Part shown: positions 34,495 through 42,761 of the stretch, piece after piece | Numbering within the stretch: position 1 is the stretch's first letter | How the letters are laid out: each line of letters starts with the position of its first letter | DNA from: G963556115 sp963667375 | Lineage (GTDB): Bacteria; Planctomycetota; SZUA-567 | Length of the DNA: 64,000 nt | Assembly (NCBI GenBank): GCA_963667375.1 | Contig: OY763323.1 | Coordinates: 3,840,472-3,904,471 of the forward strand | Reading direction: 5' to 3' | Translations under genes and position numbers: made by a program | The notes under the pieces: generated by a model | What the model saw: only the letters and a program-made list of their open reading frames with translations | The model's database searches: none | What the model was told of the DNA's origin: nothing

Positions 34495-34621
34495 AACATA
34501 TCCTCTGCAAATATAATTAATCTTGTAATAACATCCGCCAATAAATATACTTATATTTTAAGATATTTCAACTGGCTGCATTTACTCAATAATAAAACAG
34601 AATAACCGACGGGGATAATAT

Positions 34622-35410
34622 ATGGATTTTTCAGGAAAGACCTACGCTGTATTCGGAGTTGCCAATAAAAAGAGTGTCGCCTTCCACATCTGCCGGCAGA
34701 TTATCACCGGCGGAGGCAGGGTTGTCTGCGCGGTCAAGGATGAGTCGATACTCGGGCTTACCCGCAAGATCCTCCCGGAAGCGGACTTTTTTATCTGCGA
34801 TGTTGAGAACGAGGAGGATATCTCCGCCGCCAAAACCACTATCGCCGCTTTCGCCCCGGAACTCGACGGCATGGTGCATTCTATCGCTTTTGCCAATTAC
34901 TCCGAAGGGCTCAAACCTTTTCATGAGACGCTGAAAAAAGATTTTCTGCAGGCGGTGGATATCTCATGCTTCTCGTTTATTGCCCTGTCCAATGCGCTGA
35001 AGGAGCTCTTCAAGGATGACGCTTCGGTGATCACCATCTCCATCTCCTCTACCCGCACCACCGCCCAGAACTACGGTTATATGGCGCCAATAAAGGCGGC
35101 ACTGAACTCCTCGGTGGCATTTCTGGCCAAAAGTTTTTCACAGTTCAGCCACGTACGCTTCAACTCGGTAAATCCGAGCCTGCTCAAGACCTCGGCCTCC
35201 GCCGGCATCCCGGGCTACATCGACAGCTATATATTCGCCGAAGAGCTAACACTGCGCAAGCAGAACCCTACCACCACGGAGGTGGCCCGCACCGCGGCGT
35301 TCCTGCTCCACCCGGATTCCAGCGGCATAAATGCGCAAAACATTATTATCGATGCGGGGATGGGGGTAAACGGGTTTGACGAGGACGTCATCCGCAAGGT
35401 CACGCATTAA
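34622..35410 (+). CDS. FabI-like enoyl-ACP reductase family SDR protein
   Basis: A 262-residue classical short-chain dehydrogenase close to FabI in layout: GKTYAVFGVANKKSVAFHICRQ (nucleotide binding), CDVENEEDI, DGMVHSIAFANYSEGLKPF, a YX6K pair (YGYMAPIK) and the C-terminal GINAQNIIIDAGMGV. FabI reduces enoyl-ACP in fatty-acid synthesis. The usual SYLGAERA stretch is replaced by SISSTRTT, and the substrate-loop sequence (NPSLLKTSASAGIPGY) also differs, so the protein may act on another enoyl or keto substrate. It has its own ribosome binding site (GGGGATA). No other fatty-acid gene is near. Function as the housekeeping FabI is uncertain. Confidence 0.72.
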   Translation: MDFSGKTYAVFGVANKKSVAFHICRQIITGGGRVVCAVKDESILGLTRKILPEADFFICDVENEEDISAAKTTIAAFAPELDGMVHSIAFANYSEGLKPFHETLKKDFLQAVDISCFSFIALSNALKELFKDDASVITISISSTRTTAQNYGYMAPIKAALNSSVAFLAKSFSQFSHVRFNSVNPSLLKTSASAGIPGYIDSYIFAEELTLRKQNPTTTEVARTAAFLLHPDSSGINAQNIIIDAGMGVNGFDEDVIRKVTH

Positions 35411-35603
35411 GCCGGCATACCCGGCAAGAAACAGCATATTTTTAATTTTTTTCTTGTTTAATGTAAAACATAAGTTAAGATAAATATTCAGTAAATCCCG
35501 TATAATGTATTTCGAAATTGCGAATTCGCATAATAACACAAATTATCTGGCGGATAATGCTATTCAATTAGAAAATTTTTAAATTTAGTAAGGAGACAAA
35601 GCG

Positions 35604-36791
35604 ATGGGTGAGATTAAAAAAGTCCGACGTCCAGCAGCAATTAACAAAATTGAAATCAGTGAAAAACTTGCACACCTCAAAGAAGTTCTGAAGAACAAGA
35701 AGAAGACCGGTATTATTCTGACTCAGGAAGGTTCGCTGCGCTGGCTTACCGGAGTACGGCAGCAGATCACCGACATCGCCGCCAATGATATCGCACCTGT
35801 AAACGCTCTCTGCACCGTCAAGGGAAACAGCTATGAGCTCACCTTCATCACCAGCCCTTACGAGATGCCAAGAATCAAGGACGAACTTCCTCCGGTTTTC
35901 AAGACCAACAAAGAAGTAAAGATAAAGTTCGCCGACAAGATGCCAAAGCTCGGTGCCGGTATCATCAAGCCTGAGGACAAGATCTTCGCCGAGACTGTCG
36001 ACGCGCTCTGCCGTCCGCTCATCGGAGATCAGAAGGGCAACCAGTACAAGAAGTATGTCTGGGTTGCAGCGATGCAGACCGCGGCTATCGCCAAGTCAGC
36101 CTACGAAATCGCTCCCGGCATGAACGGGGTTCAGGTAAGACAGATCATGATGAACAACATGATCGACATGGGACTTGAGACCAACATGCTGCTGGTCGCG
36201 CTCAAGAAGCAGGAGAATCACCTTCATCCGCTCTATAACGACAAGTACAAGATTGCCGCCAACGGCATGCTCAAGCTGGTCTCTGCCGGTCGTCTCGGTG
36301 ATGTGATTGTATCAGCCACCCAGATGGTCCGCTTCGGCAAGATCACCAAGAAGGAAGCCGCAGACTACGCCGCTCTGCAGCAGGCGGTTATCGAGTACGC
36401 CGACCTCTACCGCAATGGTGCCAACGAACATGACATCTATGTTGAATGCGGCAAACGTTTCAAACAGGTCGCCAAAGACTTCGGTCTGAAGGGTTTTGAG
36501 AAGAGTGCCTACCTGCATCACATGGGCGGTCCTACCAGCCCGCTGGGCAACCGTGATTACACCCTTGACAGCACCAGCAACAAGACCTGCTTCGCCGGCA
36601 TGTCATTTGCGATCAACCCTGTAGACTGCCTGACCGGCACCAAGGTTGAAGTTCAGGGAATCGTCAACGCCGAAGGCGCGCCAACCATGCTTGACTACTC
36701 CCTCTACACCCCTGAAGATCTGCTGAGCTTCACTGAAATCACCGCCAGCGGCGGTACCGTTGCCAAGGTTCCGAATATTATTCAGCGCTAA
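35604..36791 (+). CDS. M24 (creatinase/aminopeptidase P fold) pseudo-peptidase
   Basis: A 395-residue protein with the two-part architecture of Xaa-Pro peptidases: an N-terminal creatinase-like domain (GIILTQEGSLRWLTGVRQ) and a C-terminal pita-bread domain from about residue 150. The five metal ligands are mostly lost. Where active enzymes have Asp-x-Gly and Ser-Asp, this protein has VSAGR (Ser227) and SATQM (Ala238). The first Glu is replaced in FAINPVD (Asn338). A His (305/306 in HHMGG) and Glu349 (KVEVQG) remain. It is therefore probably not a metallopeptidase; it may bind a peptide or small molecule. Strong AAGGAG ribosome binding site, biased codons and a good terminator suggest high expression. 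Confidence 0.75.
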   Translation: MGEIKKVRRPAAINKIEISEKLAHLKEVLKNKKKTGIILTQEGSLRWLTGVRQQITDIAANDIAPVNALCTVKGNSYELTFITSPYEMPRIKDELPPVFKTNKEVKIKFADKMPKLGAGIIKPEDKIFAETVDALCRPLIGDQKGNQYKKYVWVAAMQTAAIAKSAYEIAPGMNGVQVRQIMMNNMIDMGLETNMLLVALKKQENHLHPLYNDKYKIAANGMLKLVSAGRLGDVIVSATQMVRFGKITKKEAADYAALQQAVIEYADLYRNGANEHDIYVECGKRFKQVAKDFGLKGFEKSAYLHHMGGPTSPLGNRDYTLDSTSNKTCFAGMSFAINPVDCLTGTKVEVQGIVNAEGAPTMLDYSLYTPEDLLSFTEITASGGTVAKVPNIIQR

Positions 36792-36829
36792 ATAAGCGGC
36801 AGCACATTCTTGACTAATCAGGATTTATA

Positions 36830-36870
36830 CGGGCAGCAGCTGGAGAGACACCTCCGCTGCTGCCCGTTTT
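36830..36870 (+). terminator. Terminator of the M24-like gene
   Basis: CGGGCAGCAGC (36830-36840) pairs with 36856-36866; an inner GGAG/CTCC extends the stem. Four T's follow. Confidence 0.88.
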
Positions 36871-36987
36871 ATTAGACCCTCTACTGCCGCCCTCACCCTT
36901 TACCGTCATCCCGCTGAACCCTCAGCAGAGACGTTACAGAATTATTCCCCATAAAATATCAAATAAACTCAATTTAACAACGCCGGA

Positions 36988-37015
36988 TTGTCGATAGAAA
37001 GATTGTTAATACTAT
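36988..37015 (+). promoter_or_regulatory. Promoter of the Cys-rich lipoprotein gene
   Basis: TTGTCG (36988-36993), 16 bases, TACTAT (37010-37015), about 38 bases before the start codon. Confidence 0.5.
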
Positions 37016-37053
37016 TGTAAAACAACCATTACAACTTTTATCGAGGTAATATA

Positions 37054-37770
37054 ATGAGAAAAGACCTGTTACTAACAATTGTTTCTGTCCTGATTCTGTC
37101 AGGCTGTGGAGTGAACTGCACCGACAACAGCTGCAGCACCGAAGCACCTGCCAAAGAGAAGACTCTCGCCGCCTACTGGGATTTCTATGAGGCCAAGGAT
37201 CCCTGCGCCAATGGCAGAACCTGCAGTGTAGAGGAGAAAAAGGCCTACGCCGTACTCGGTTACAAAGCCTCAAAATGCATGGGCATGACCCCGGTCGATC
37301 CTGATACCGGCCTTACCGCTCTGGAGACACCGATAAAGTATCTGCCCAAAGGTAAACCTTTCATGTGCCCAGAAGGAACCTGCAGCGCCACCGCGCCCTG
37401 CCCCGTAACCACCTTCAATAACGGCCTCAGCACCGTGGAGACCACCAGTGCCAGAGCCGCCACTCAGACCGGCTATCTGCTCACCGCTTTTGATACTGCA
37501 CAGGGTCCGCGCTTTGTTATTCTCAAGGCCGACGAGGAGTTTGAACCCGGCACCACCTTCGAACAAGCCGCCGGAACCTATGAGAGTGTGGCCAAGATTA
37601 TCGCAGAAGGCGAAGGAAATATTGCCGTCTTCCTTACCGCTTTTCCACTCGTCGAAACCGACAACACCCTCACCGCCAGACTTCCTAACGACTTTGATGT
37701 CAAGCACATACGAACAATTGCCGAAAAACTTGGCAAGAAGGATAAAGTGCTGTTTAAAACCTGGAACTAG
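37054..37770 (+). CDS. Cysteine-rich lipoprotein of unknown function
   Basis: A 238-residue lipoprotein: the lipobox LSGC places the lipidated Cys at residue 18. The first half is rich in Cys (NCTDNSC, DPCANGRTC, SKCMG, FMCPEGTC, APCPVTT), nine in all including the lipidated one, which could bind metal or form disulfides. The second half (from about residue 125) has no Cys and reads like a compact alpha/beta domain. I recognise no family. GAGG lies 7 bases before the ATG, and the gene stands between its own promoter and terminator. It should sit in the periplasm, attached to the inner or outer membrane. Confidence 0.7.
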   Translation: MRKDLLLTIVSVLILSGCGVNCTDNSCSTEAPAKEKTLAAYWDFYEAKDPCANGRTCSVEEKKAYAVLGYKASKCMGMTPVDPDTGLTALETPIKYLPKGKPFMCPEGTCSATAPCPVTTFNNGLSTVETTSARAATQTGYLLTAFDTAQGPRFVILKADEEFEPGTTFEQAAGTYESVAKIIAEGEGNIAVFLTAFPLVETDNTLTARLPNDFDVKHIRTIAEKLGKKDKVLFKTWN

Positions 37771-37800
37771 AACATTTTCTACAAACGCGTAGTGTTCATT

Positions 37801-37834
37801 CGGGGAACGGAGAGATCCGTTCCCCGCTTAATTT
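37801..37834 (+). terminator. Terminator of the lipoprotein gene
   Basis: An 11-bp perfect stem (37801-37811 with 37816-37826) around GAGA, followed by CTTAATTTTT. Confidence 0.85.
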
Positions 37835-37863
37835 TTCCCGCATGAAAAAGTTTTATATTACCT

Positions 37864-37892
37864 CTTAAAAATTATGTGAAATTAGCTATAAT
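37864..37892 (+). promoter_or_regulatory. purA promoter
   Basis: CTTAAA (37864-37869), 17 bases, TATAAT (37887-37892). It drives purA and probably the genes that follow up to hslV. Confidence 0.55.
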
Positions 37893-37957
37893 TTACATGT
37901 TTGAGTTTTTTTGAGATCAAAGGATAATATCAGATAAAAAAATTATGAGGAGATAAA

Positions 37958-39238
37958 ATGAGCGTTACCGCAGTTATTGGCATGCAGTGGGGAGATGAAG
38001 GAAAGGGCAAGATTGTTGATGTAATAGGCGAGGAAGCAGATATCGTTGCCCGCTGCCAGGGTGGTGGAAATGCCGGACATACAGTCGTGATAGGTGCTGA
38101 GATATTCAAGCTTCACCTTATTCCGAGCGGCATTCTGCGCAAAGATGCGGTTGCGGTTATCGGCAACGGTGTGGTTATCGATCCTGGCAAGATAAACGCC
38201 GAGATCGAAGGTCTGAACGCGAAAGGCATCGTCACCGCCGGACGCCTCTTCATCAGTGACCGCGCCCATATAGTATTTCCTTTCCATAAAATCCTCGATG
38301 GTCTCAAAGAGAGCGCCAGAGGTGCGGGTAATCTCGGCACCACCAGACAGGGTATCGGTCCTACCTACTGTGACAAGGCCTCACGCTGCGGCATCAGAGG
38401 ACATCATCTGCAGGATCCTGAAGAATTTCTCACCGTACTCAAAGCCCGTATTGCCGATGTCAACAATTACATCCGTTTCATGGGCGGCGAAGAGCTTGAT
38501 GAGGCTGCGGTGCTTGCCGAAGTAGTGCCGGCAGTTGACAAACTCCGCCCTTACATTACAGATACTATTGCCTTGCTGCAGAAAGCGCTCAAAGAAGATA
38601 AGAAGATCCTGCTAGAAGGCGCGCAGGGCGCGATGCTTGACATAGATTTCGGAACCTATCCGTTTGTTACCAGTTCCAACACCACTACCGGCGGCTGCGC
38701 TACCGGCAGCGGTATTCCGCCCTGGCAGATCAAGGAGGTTCACGGAGTAATCAAGGCCTTCACCACCCGTGTCGGCACCGGTCCATTCCCTACCGAACTT
38801 GAGGGCGAAGCCAAGACCAAACTCGGCGGCACCGGCAAGAACCACTGGGATGAGTTCGGCACCACCACCGGTCGCCCACGCCGCTGCGGCTGGCTGGACC
38901 TGGTTGTTACCAAGTACTCCTCCGAGATCAACGGCGTCACCAATCTGCATATCACCAAGCTCGACATCATGTCACAGTTTGATGAGATAAAAGTCTGTGT
39001 TGCCTATGATCTTGACGGCGAGACCATCACCACCTATCCTGCCTCACTTGAGAAGATAGAGCGCTGCAAGCCGATCTACGAGACCATGCCGGGCTGGCAC
39101 TCCGATATCACCGGCTGCAAATGCCTGGCCGATCTGCCGGAGAACGCCCGCCGGTATATTGATTTTATTGGTGAATACTGCGGAGCAAAAATCACCTCCG
39201 CCGGATTCGGTCCTGCCCGTGAGCATACCCTCTTCTAA
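37958..39238 (+). CDS. purA: Adenylosuccinate synthetase
   Basis: A 426-residue GTP-dependent enzyme that joins IMP and aspartate in AMP synthesis. The start has GMQWGDEGKGKIVDVIGEEAD (P-loop and catalytic Asp), then GGGNAGHTVV (catalytic His). TTRQGIGPTYCDKASR, EGAQGAMLDIDFGTYPFVTSSNTT and TTTGRPRRCGWLDL are family signatures; the last carries part of the GTP and aspartate sites. GAGGAG lies 7 bases before the ATG. It heads a run of six same-strand genes that includes two pyrimidine genes, so purine and pyrimidine supply may be coordinated. Confidence 0.97.
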   Translation: MSVTAVIGMQWGDEGKGKIVDVIGEEADIVARCQGGGNAGHTVVIGAEIFKLHLIPSGILRKDAVAVIGNGVVIDPGKINAEIEGLNAKGIVTAGRLFISDRAHIVFPFHKILDGLKESARGAGNLGTTRQGIGPTYCDKASRCGIRGHHLQDPEEFLTVLKARIADVNNYIRFMGGEELDEAAVLAEVVPAVDKLRPYITDTIALLQKALKEDKKILLEGAQGAMLDIDFGTYPFVTSSNTTTGGCATGSGIPPWQIKEVHGVIKAFTTRVGTGPFPTELEGEAKTKLGGTGKNHWDEFGTTTGRPRRCGWLDLVVTKYSSEINGVTNLHITKLDIMSQFDEIKVCVAYDLDGETITTYPASLEKIERCKPIYETMPGWHSDITGCKCLADLPENARRYIDFIGEYCGAKITSAGFGPAREHTLF

Positions 39239-39291
39239 AAAGCAGAGCGCGGTCGCAGGCAATACAGTATAATACTGAAAGAAAGATACAC

Positions 39292-39837
39292 ATGGCAATA
39301 AAACTCTATAATGCATCATGGGTCAAGAGCGCCCTTGCCGGCATGGCCGAGAGCATCAGTAACGAGAAATTTCTCGACAAAGGGCTGGCGCTCATCGGCA
39401 TTCAGACCAGAGGGGCGGAGATCGCCGACCGGCTGGCAGCGATTCTGCTGGAGAAAGGGATCAGAGCCGAGGTGGGATACCTCGATCCGACCATGTTCCG
39501 TGATGATCTGCACACCGGAGCCGGTCTCAAAGGCCTGAAGGAGACTGCCATAAATTTTGACATAGAGGGCAAAGCGGTCATTCTCATAGACGATGTCATT
39601 CTTACCGGCCGCAGTGTCAGAGCCGCTATCGACGGCCTCCTGCATTACGGCAGGCCGGCATGTGTACGCCTCTACATTCTGGTTGACCGTGGCGGCAGAG
39701 AGATTCCGATACAGCCCGATGTCACCGGAGCGCATATTGACGTTCCGCAGGGCAGCTGGATCCGGATCAAGCTCGAAGCCACCGACCAGCGCGAGGATGC
39801 AGTCTATATTATCGAAGACGGTGAGAATGAGCCGTAA
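39292..39837 (+). CDS. pyrR: PyrR bifunctional regulator / uracil phosphoribosyltransferase
   Basis: A 181-residue PRTase-fold protein of PyrR type. The PRPP motif is VILIDDVILTGRSVRAAIDGL, and GRPACVRLYILVDRGGREIPIQPDVTGAHIDVP is PyrR-specific. PyrR senses UMP and binds pyr mRNA leaders in many bacteria, and may also make UMP from uracil. Here it lies directly before pyrB. The 53 bases upstream of pyrR and the 87 bases between pyrR and pyrB are too short for a full attenuator, and I see no classic anti-antiterminator there, so its RNA target may lie elsewhere. Confidence 0.95.
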   Translation: MAIKLYNASWVKSALAGMAESISNEKFLDKGLALIGIQTRGAEIADRLAAILLEKGIRAEVGYLDPTMFRDDLHTGAGLKGLKETAINFDIEGKAVILIDDVILTGRSVRAAIDGLLHYGRPACVRLYILVDRGGREIPIQPDVTGAHIDVPQGSWIRIKLEATDQREDAVYIIEDGENEP

Positions 39838-39924
39838 AAACCTCTCTGATTACAGTAACAGTGAGCGGTTAGCAGAGACAGGCATACAGGCAGAACAAGC
39901 TGCGTACAGGTGAGGAGAAGAAAC

Positions 39925-40905
39925 ATGCAGTGGACGAAGAAACACCTTCTAGGTTTAGAAGATCTCTCGTATGATGAATTGACCCATATTCTCGAGACCA
40001 CAGACAGCCTCAAGCAGGTCTCGACCCGCGCGGTGAAGAAGGTGCCGGCACTCTCGGGACGAACAGTAGTAAACATGTTCTACGAACCTTCCACCCGTAC
40101 CAGCCTCTCCTTTACCCTCGCCGAACGCCGCATAAGCGCCGATGTGCTCTCTTTCAGCAAGAGCGGCTCATCAGTCAGCAAAGGCGAAACTCTGATCGAC
40201 ACCGCCAAAAATATTGAAGCTATGGGCGTAGACATCATGGTTCTGCGCCATAACGCCTCAGGGGCGGCAAAGCTCCTGAGTGATAATGTGCACTGCGGAG
40301 TAGTGAATGCCGGTGACGGTCAGCACGAGCATCCGACACAGGCGCTTCTTGATATCTACACCATGCGCGAGGTAATGCAGCAGCGCCCCGATCTTCCAGA
40401 CAGTTTCTCCGATATCACCATCACCATCGTCGGCGACATTGCGCACAGCCGGGTGGCACGGAGCAATATCTGGGGGCTGACCACCCTGGGGGCGAAGGTT
40501 ATCGTCGCCGGTCCGGCGACCATGATCCCGCCAGAGATTGAAAGAATGGGGGTTGAGGTCTGCTACGATATGGACGAAGCGGTCAAGCGCTCACATTTCA
40601 TTAATATGCTGCGCATCCAGTTTGAACGGCAGAATGGTGTCTGCCCCTTCCCCAGCATCAGTGAATATTCCCGCCTCTTCGGTCTGAGCCAGGAGCGGAT
40701 CAGACGGCTCAACCGTCAGGATCTGGTGATCATGCACCCAGGTCCGGTAAACCGCGGTATCGAACTTACCCCCGAGGTTGCAGACGGTCCGCAGAGTGTT
40801 ATTCTGAAACAGGTTGAGAACGGCGTAGCGGTACGTATGGCGGTGCTCTACCTTATCAACGGTGCTCTGGGATATGCCAGCACAGAGCATGAAGCAGCGA
40901 ACTGA
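39925..40905 (+). CDS. pyrB: Aspartate carbamoyltransferase, catalytic chain
   Basis: A 326-residue enzyme that makes carbamoyl aspartate in pyrimidine synthesis. The carbamoyl phosphate loop is FYEPSTRTSLSF; KGETLIDTAKNI, HPTQALLDIYTM, DIAHSRVARSN and MHPGPVNRGIE are all standard. I start it at the ATG at 39925, which has GAGGAG 8 bases upstream; an in-frame GTG at 39910 overlaps that site. It follows pyrR. No pyrI or pyrC gene is next to it, so the enzyme is probably of the class without adjacent regulatory chain. Confidence 0.95.
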   Translation: MQWTKKHLLGLEDLSYDELTHILETTDSLKQVSTRAVKKVPALSGRTVVNMFYEPSTRTSLSFTLAERRISADVLSFSKSGSSVSKGETLIDTAKNIEAMGVDIMVLRHNASGAAKLLSDNVHCGVVNAGDGQHEHPTQALLDIYTMREVMQQRPDLPDSFSDITITIVGDIAHSRVARSNIWGLTTLGAKVIVAGPATMIPPEIERMGVEVCYDMDEAVKRSHFINMLRIQFERQNGVCPFPSISEYSRLFGLSQERIRRLNRQDLVIMHPGPVNRGIELTPEVADGPQSVILKQVENGVAVRMAVLYLINGALGYASTEHEAAN

Positions 40906-40943
40906 TTTTACTTCATTCCTCCGGTTATGAGAAAGATAATATC

Positions 40944-42761
40944 ATGAACAGCAGACTTCAAAGCCTTATATTTATCCTCGTAATAACCTTCAGCATAACC
41001 GCGTCCGCAGCGGACGGCGTGGCTGAACCGGCGACCGAGAGTGCGCCGGAAACTGCCAAAGACGCGCAGCCGGACATATCAAAGATAGCCGGTTACTGGG
41101 AGTACTCCGCCCCGCCACTGCCGCAGGATCCTTCTGGAATGGAGAAACCTGACCCCGCGGAAGCCCGGACCGCGCCGAAACTGCCGGCAGTATTTCTGCC
41201 CCGGCGGGTATTCCCCGATAACATCCGTCAGCCCAGCGGCGCCGACCTGCTCTACCCTGCAGACAAACAGCTGCTGTACCGGCTGCTCGGTTCGCTCGAC
41301 CGCCCGCAGGCGCTCCCTGAGGTTCCGGGACTCGCCAGAACCTTTATCGCCCCCTGGGGCGCAATCGACGGCGGACTGGCAACCGCCGCCAAGGTCTATC
41401 AGTATCTGCGCACCATAAAAGGCCTGAAGACGGTTATCCTGCTCTCACGCGCCCGCAGGCAGGCTCTCAACGACTGCAGCGCGTCGGTATGGGCCGATGG
41501 CGGCTATGCCACCCCGCTGGGGATCACCCCGATAAACGCCCTGACCGCCAAAAAACTCCTGAAAAACAAGCTCTTCGGTTTTGATCAGGTTGCCCACATG
41601 AACGAGCTTTCCAACGAGACCCAGGTACTGCTGATGCAGTATTTCATCCCTGACGTGGAGGTCGTGCCGGTACTTATCAATCCCCGCAGCAAACAGGAGG
41701 TCGAGAGCATTGCCAATACTCTGGCCGGTGCACTAGCGGGCAAAGGCACGGTGATGATCGGCGTAAGCAATCTCTCCTACGGCATCGCCACCGCCGATGA
41801 GACCGGTCGGCTGGATCTGAAAACTATCTCGGCTCTGAGCACCATGGATCTGAATATTATCAATAATACCGGCAAGGAGCGTTCGACCCAGCTGCCGCCG
41901 GAAGCAGGAATTCTCGAGAATCCACCGGCGGTAATGACGACCATTCTCACCTCACTGCTGCTGGATGAGGATACCATAACCTGGCTCGGCTACAACAAGA
42001 GCCGGCAGGTTCCGGGCACACCCTTGATGACCGGTTATGTTGCCGGAGCGATCTCCGAACGCGCGGCTGTCAGCTGGAATGATGACCAGATGGCGGCAAT
42101 ACTGCAGCAGGGGAAGAGACGGCTCAGCAATAAAGCGGTCAAAGAGATGATCACTATCGCCCGCGACTCGCTTGAAGCGGCGGCCGCGCTGGCACGTTAC
42201 GATACACCCTATCCGGTAAATCCGGAACTGCTGAAGAAGCGCGGACTCTTCGTTACCGCCTATAACAGCGAAGGTCAGGTACTGTCCTCAATGGGCTCCA
42301 CCGCCACCACCAAGCGCATCTGCAACGGTGTCAGTGATGCCGCGCGCATGTGCGGAGTAGGCGAGGATCCGCAGCAGAGCCGCCGGATGACCTCGGATGA
42401 AGCCTACCGGGCGGAGCTGGTGATTTCCATCCTGAGAGATTTCAAGACCGCCGGCAGATGGGACGAGGTCAAGAACGGCATGGGCGTGGTTCTCGCGCGT
42501 GGTGACAGCCGGAGTCTGGTACTGCCGGTCACCGCCAAGCGCAACCACTGGGGTGTTGAAGAGATGCTGGCATTCGCCTGCCGGCAGGCCGGACTCCGTC
42601 CCGATGCCTACCGCAGCGACAGAATAGACATTTTTACCTTCAGAACCGATGATTACATCAGTCCGGCACGGGTTCCAAATGCGGAAAAGCTGGATAAGCT
42701 GGTGCAGAGTTCCGAAGGACAGGTAAAAAAGGAAGACAAAGAAAAAGCGACTGAAGAATGA
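40944..42761 (+). CDS. Exported Memo/AMMECR1 fusion (AmmeMemoRadiSam proteins B+A), probably inactive
   Basis: A 605-residue protein with a signal peptide (core ILVITFSITASAA) and a Pro/Ala-rich linker, then a Memo-like domain (about 130-385) and an AMMECR1-like domain (about 390-590). The order and the sequences ARTFIAPWGAIDGG, KTVILLSRARR, LSNETQVLLMQYFIPDVEVVPVLI and KKRGLFVTAYNSEGQ identify the pair. Memo proteins bind metal through His in APHAGY and in SHH-type motifs; here these read APW (136-138) and SRAR (168-171). The AMMECR1 hallmark LRGCIG is replaced by VLSSMG. Export plus loss of these residues sets it apart from cytoplasmic homologues. Its stop overlaps the hemA start by 4 bases. 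Function unknown. Confidence 0.75.
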   Translation: MNSRLQSLIFILVITFSITASAADGVAEPATESAPETAKDAQPDISKIAGYWEYSAPPLPQDPSGMEKPDPAEARTAPKLPAVFLPRRVFPDNIRQPSGADLLYPADKQLLYRLLGSLDRPQALPEVPGLARTFIAPWGAIDGGLATAAKVYQYLRTIKGLKTVILLSRARRQALNDCSASVWADGGYATPLGITPINALTAKKLLKNKLFGFDQVAHMNELSNETQVLLMQYFIPDVEVVPVLINPRSKQEVESIANTLAGALAGKGTVMIGVSNLSYGIATADETGRLDLKTISALSTMDLNIINNTGKERSTQLPPEAGILENPPAVMTTILTSLLLDEDTITWLGYNKSRQVPGTPLMTGYVAGAISERAAVSWNDDQMAAILQQGKRRLSNKAVKEMITIARDSLEAAAALARYDTPYPVNPELLKKRGLFVTAYNSEGQVLSSMGSTATTKRICNGVSDAARMCGVGEDPQQSRRMTSDEAYRAELVISILRDFKTAGRWDEVKNGMGVVLARGDSRSLVLPVTAKRNHWGVEEMLAFACRQAGLRPDAYRSDRIDIFTFRTDDYISPARVPNAEKLDKLVQSSEGQVKKEDKEKATEE

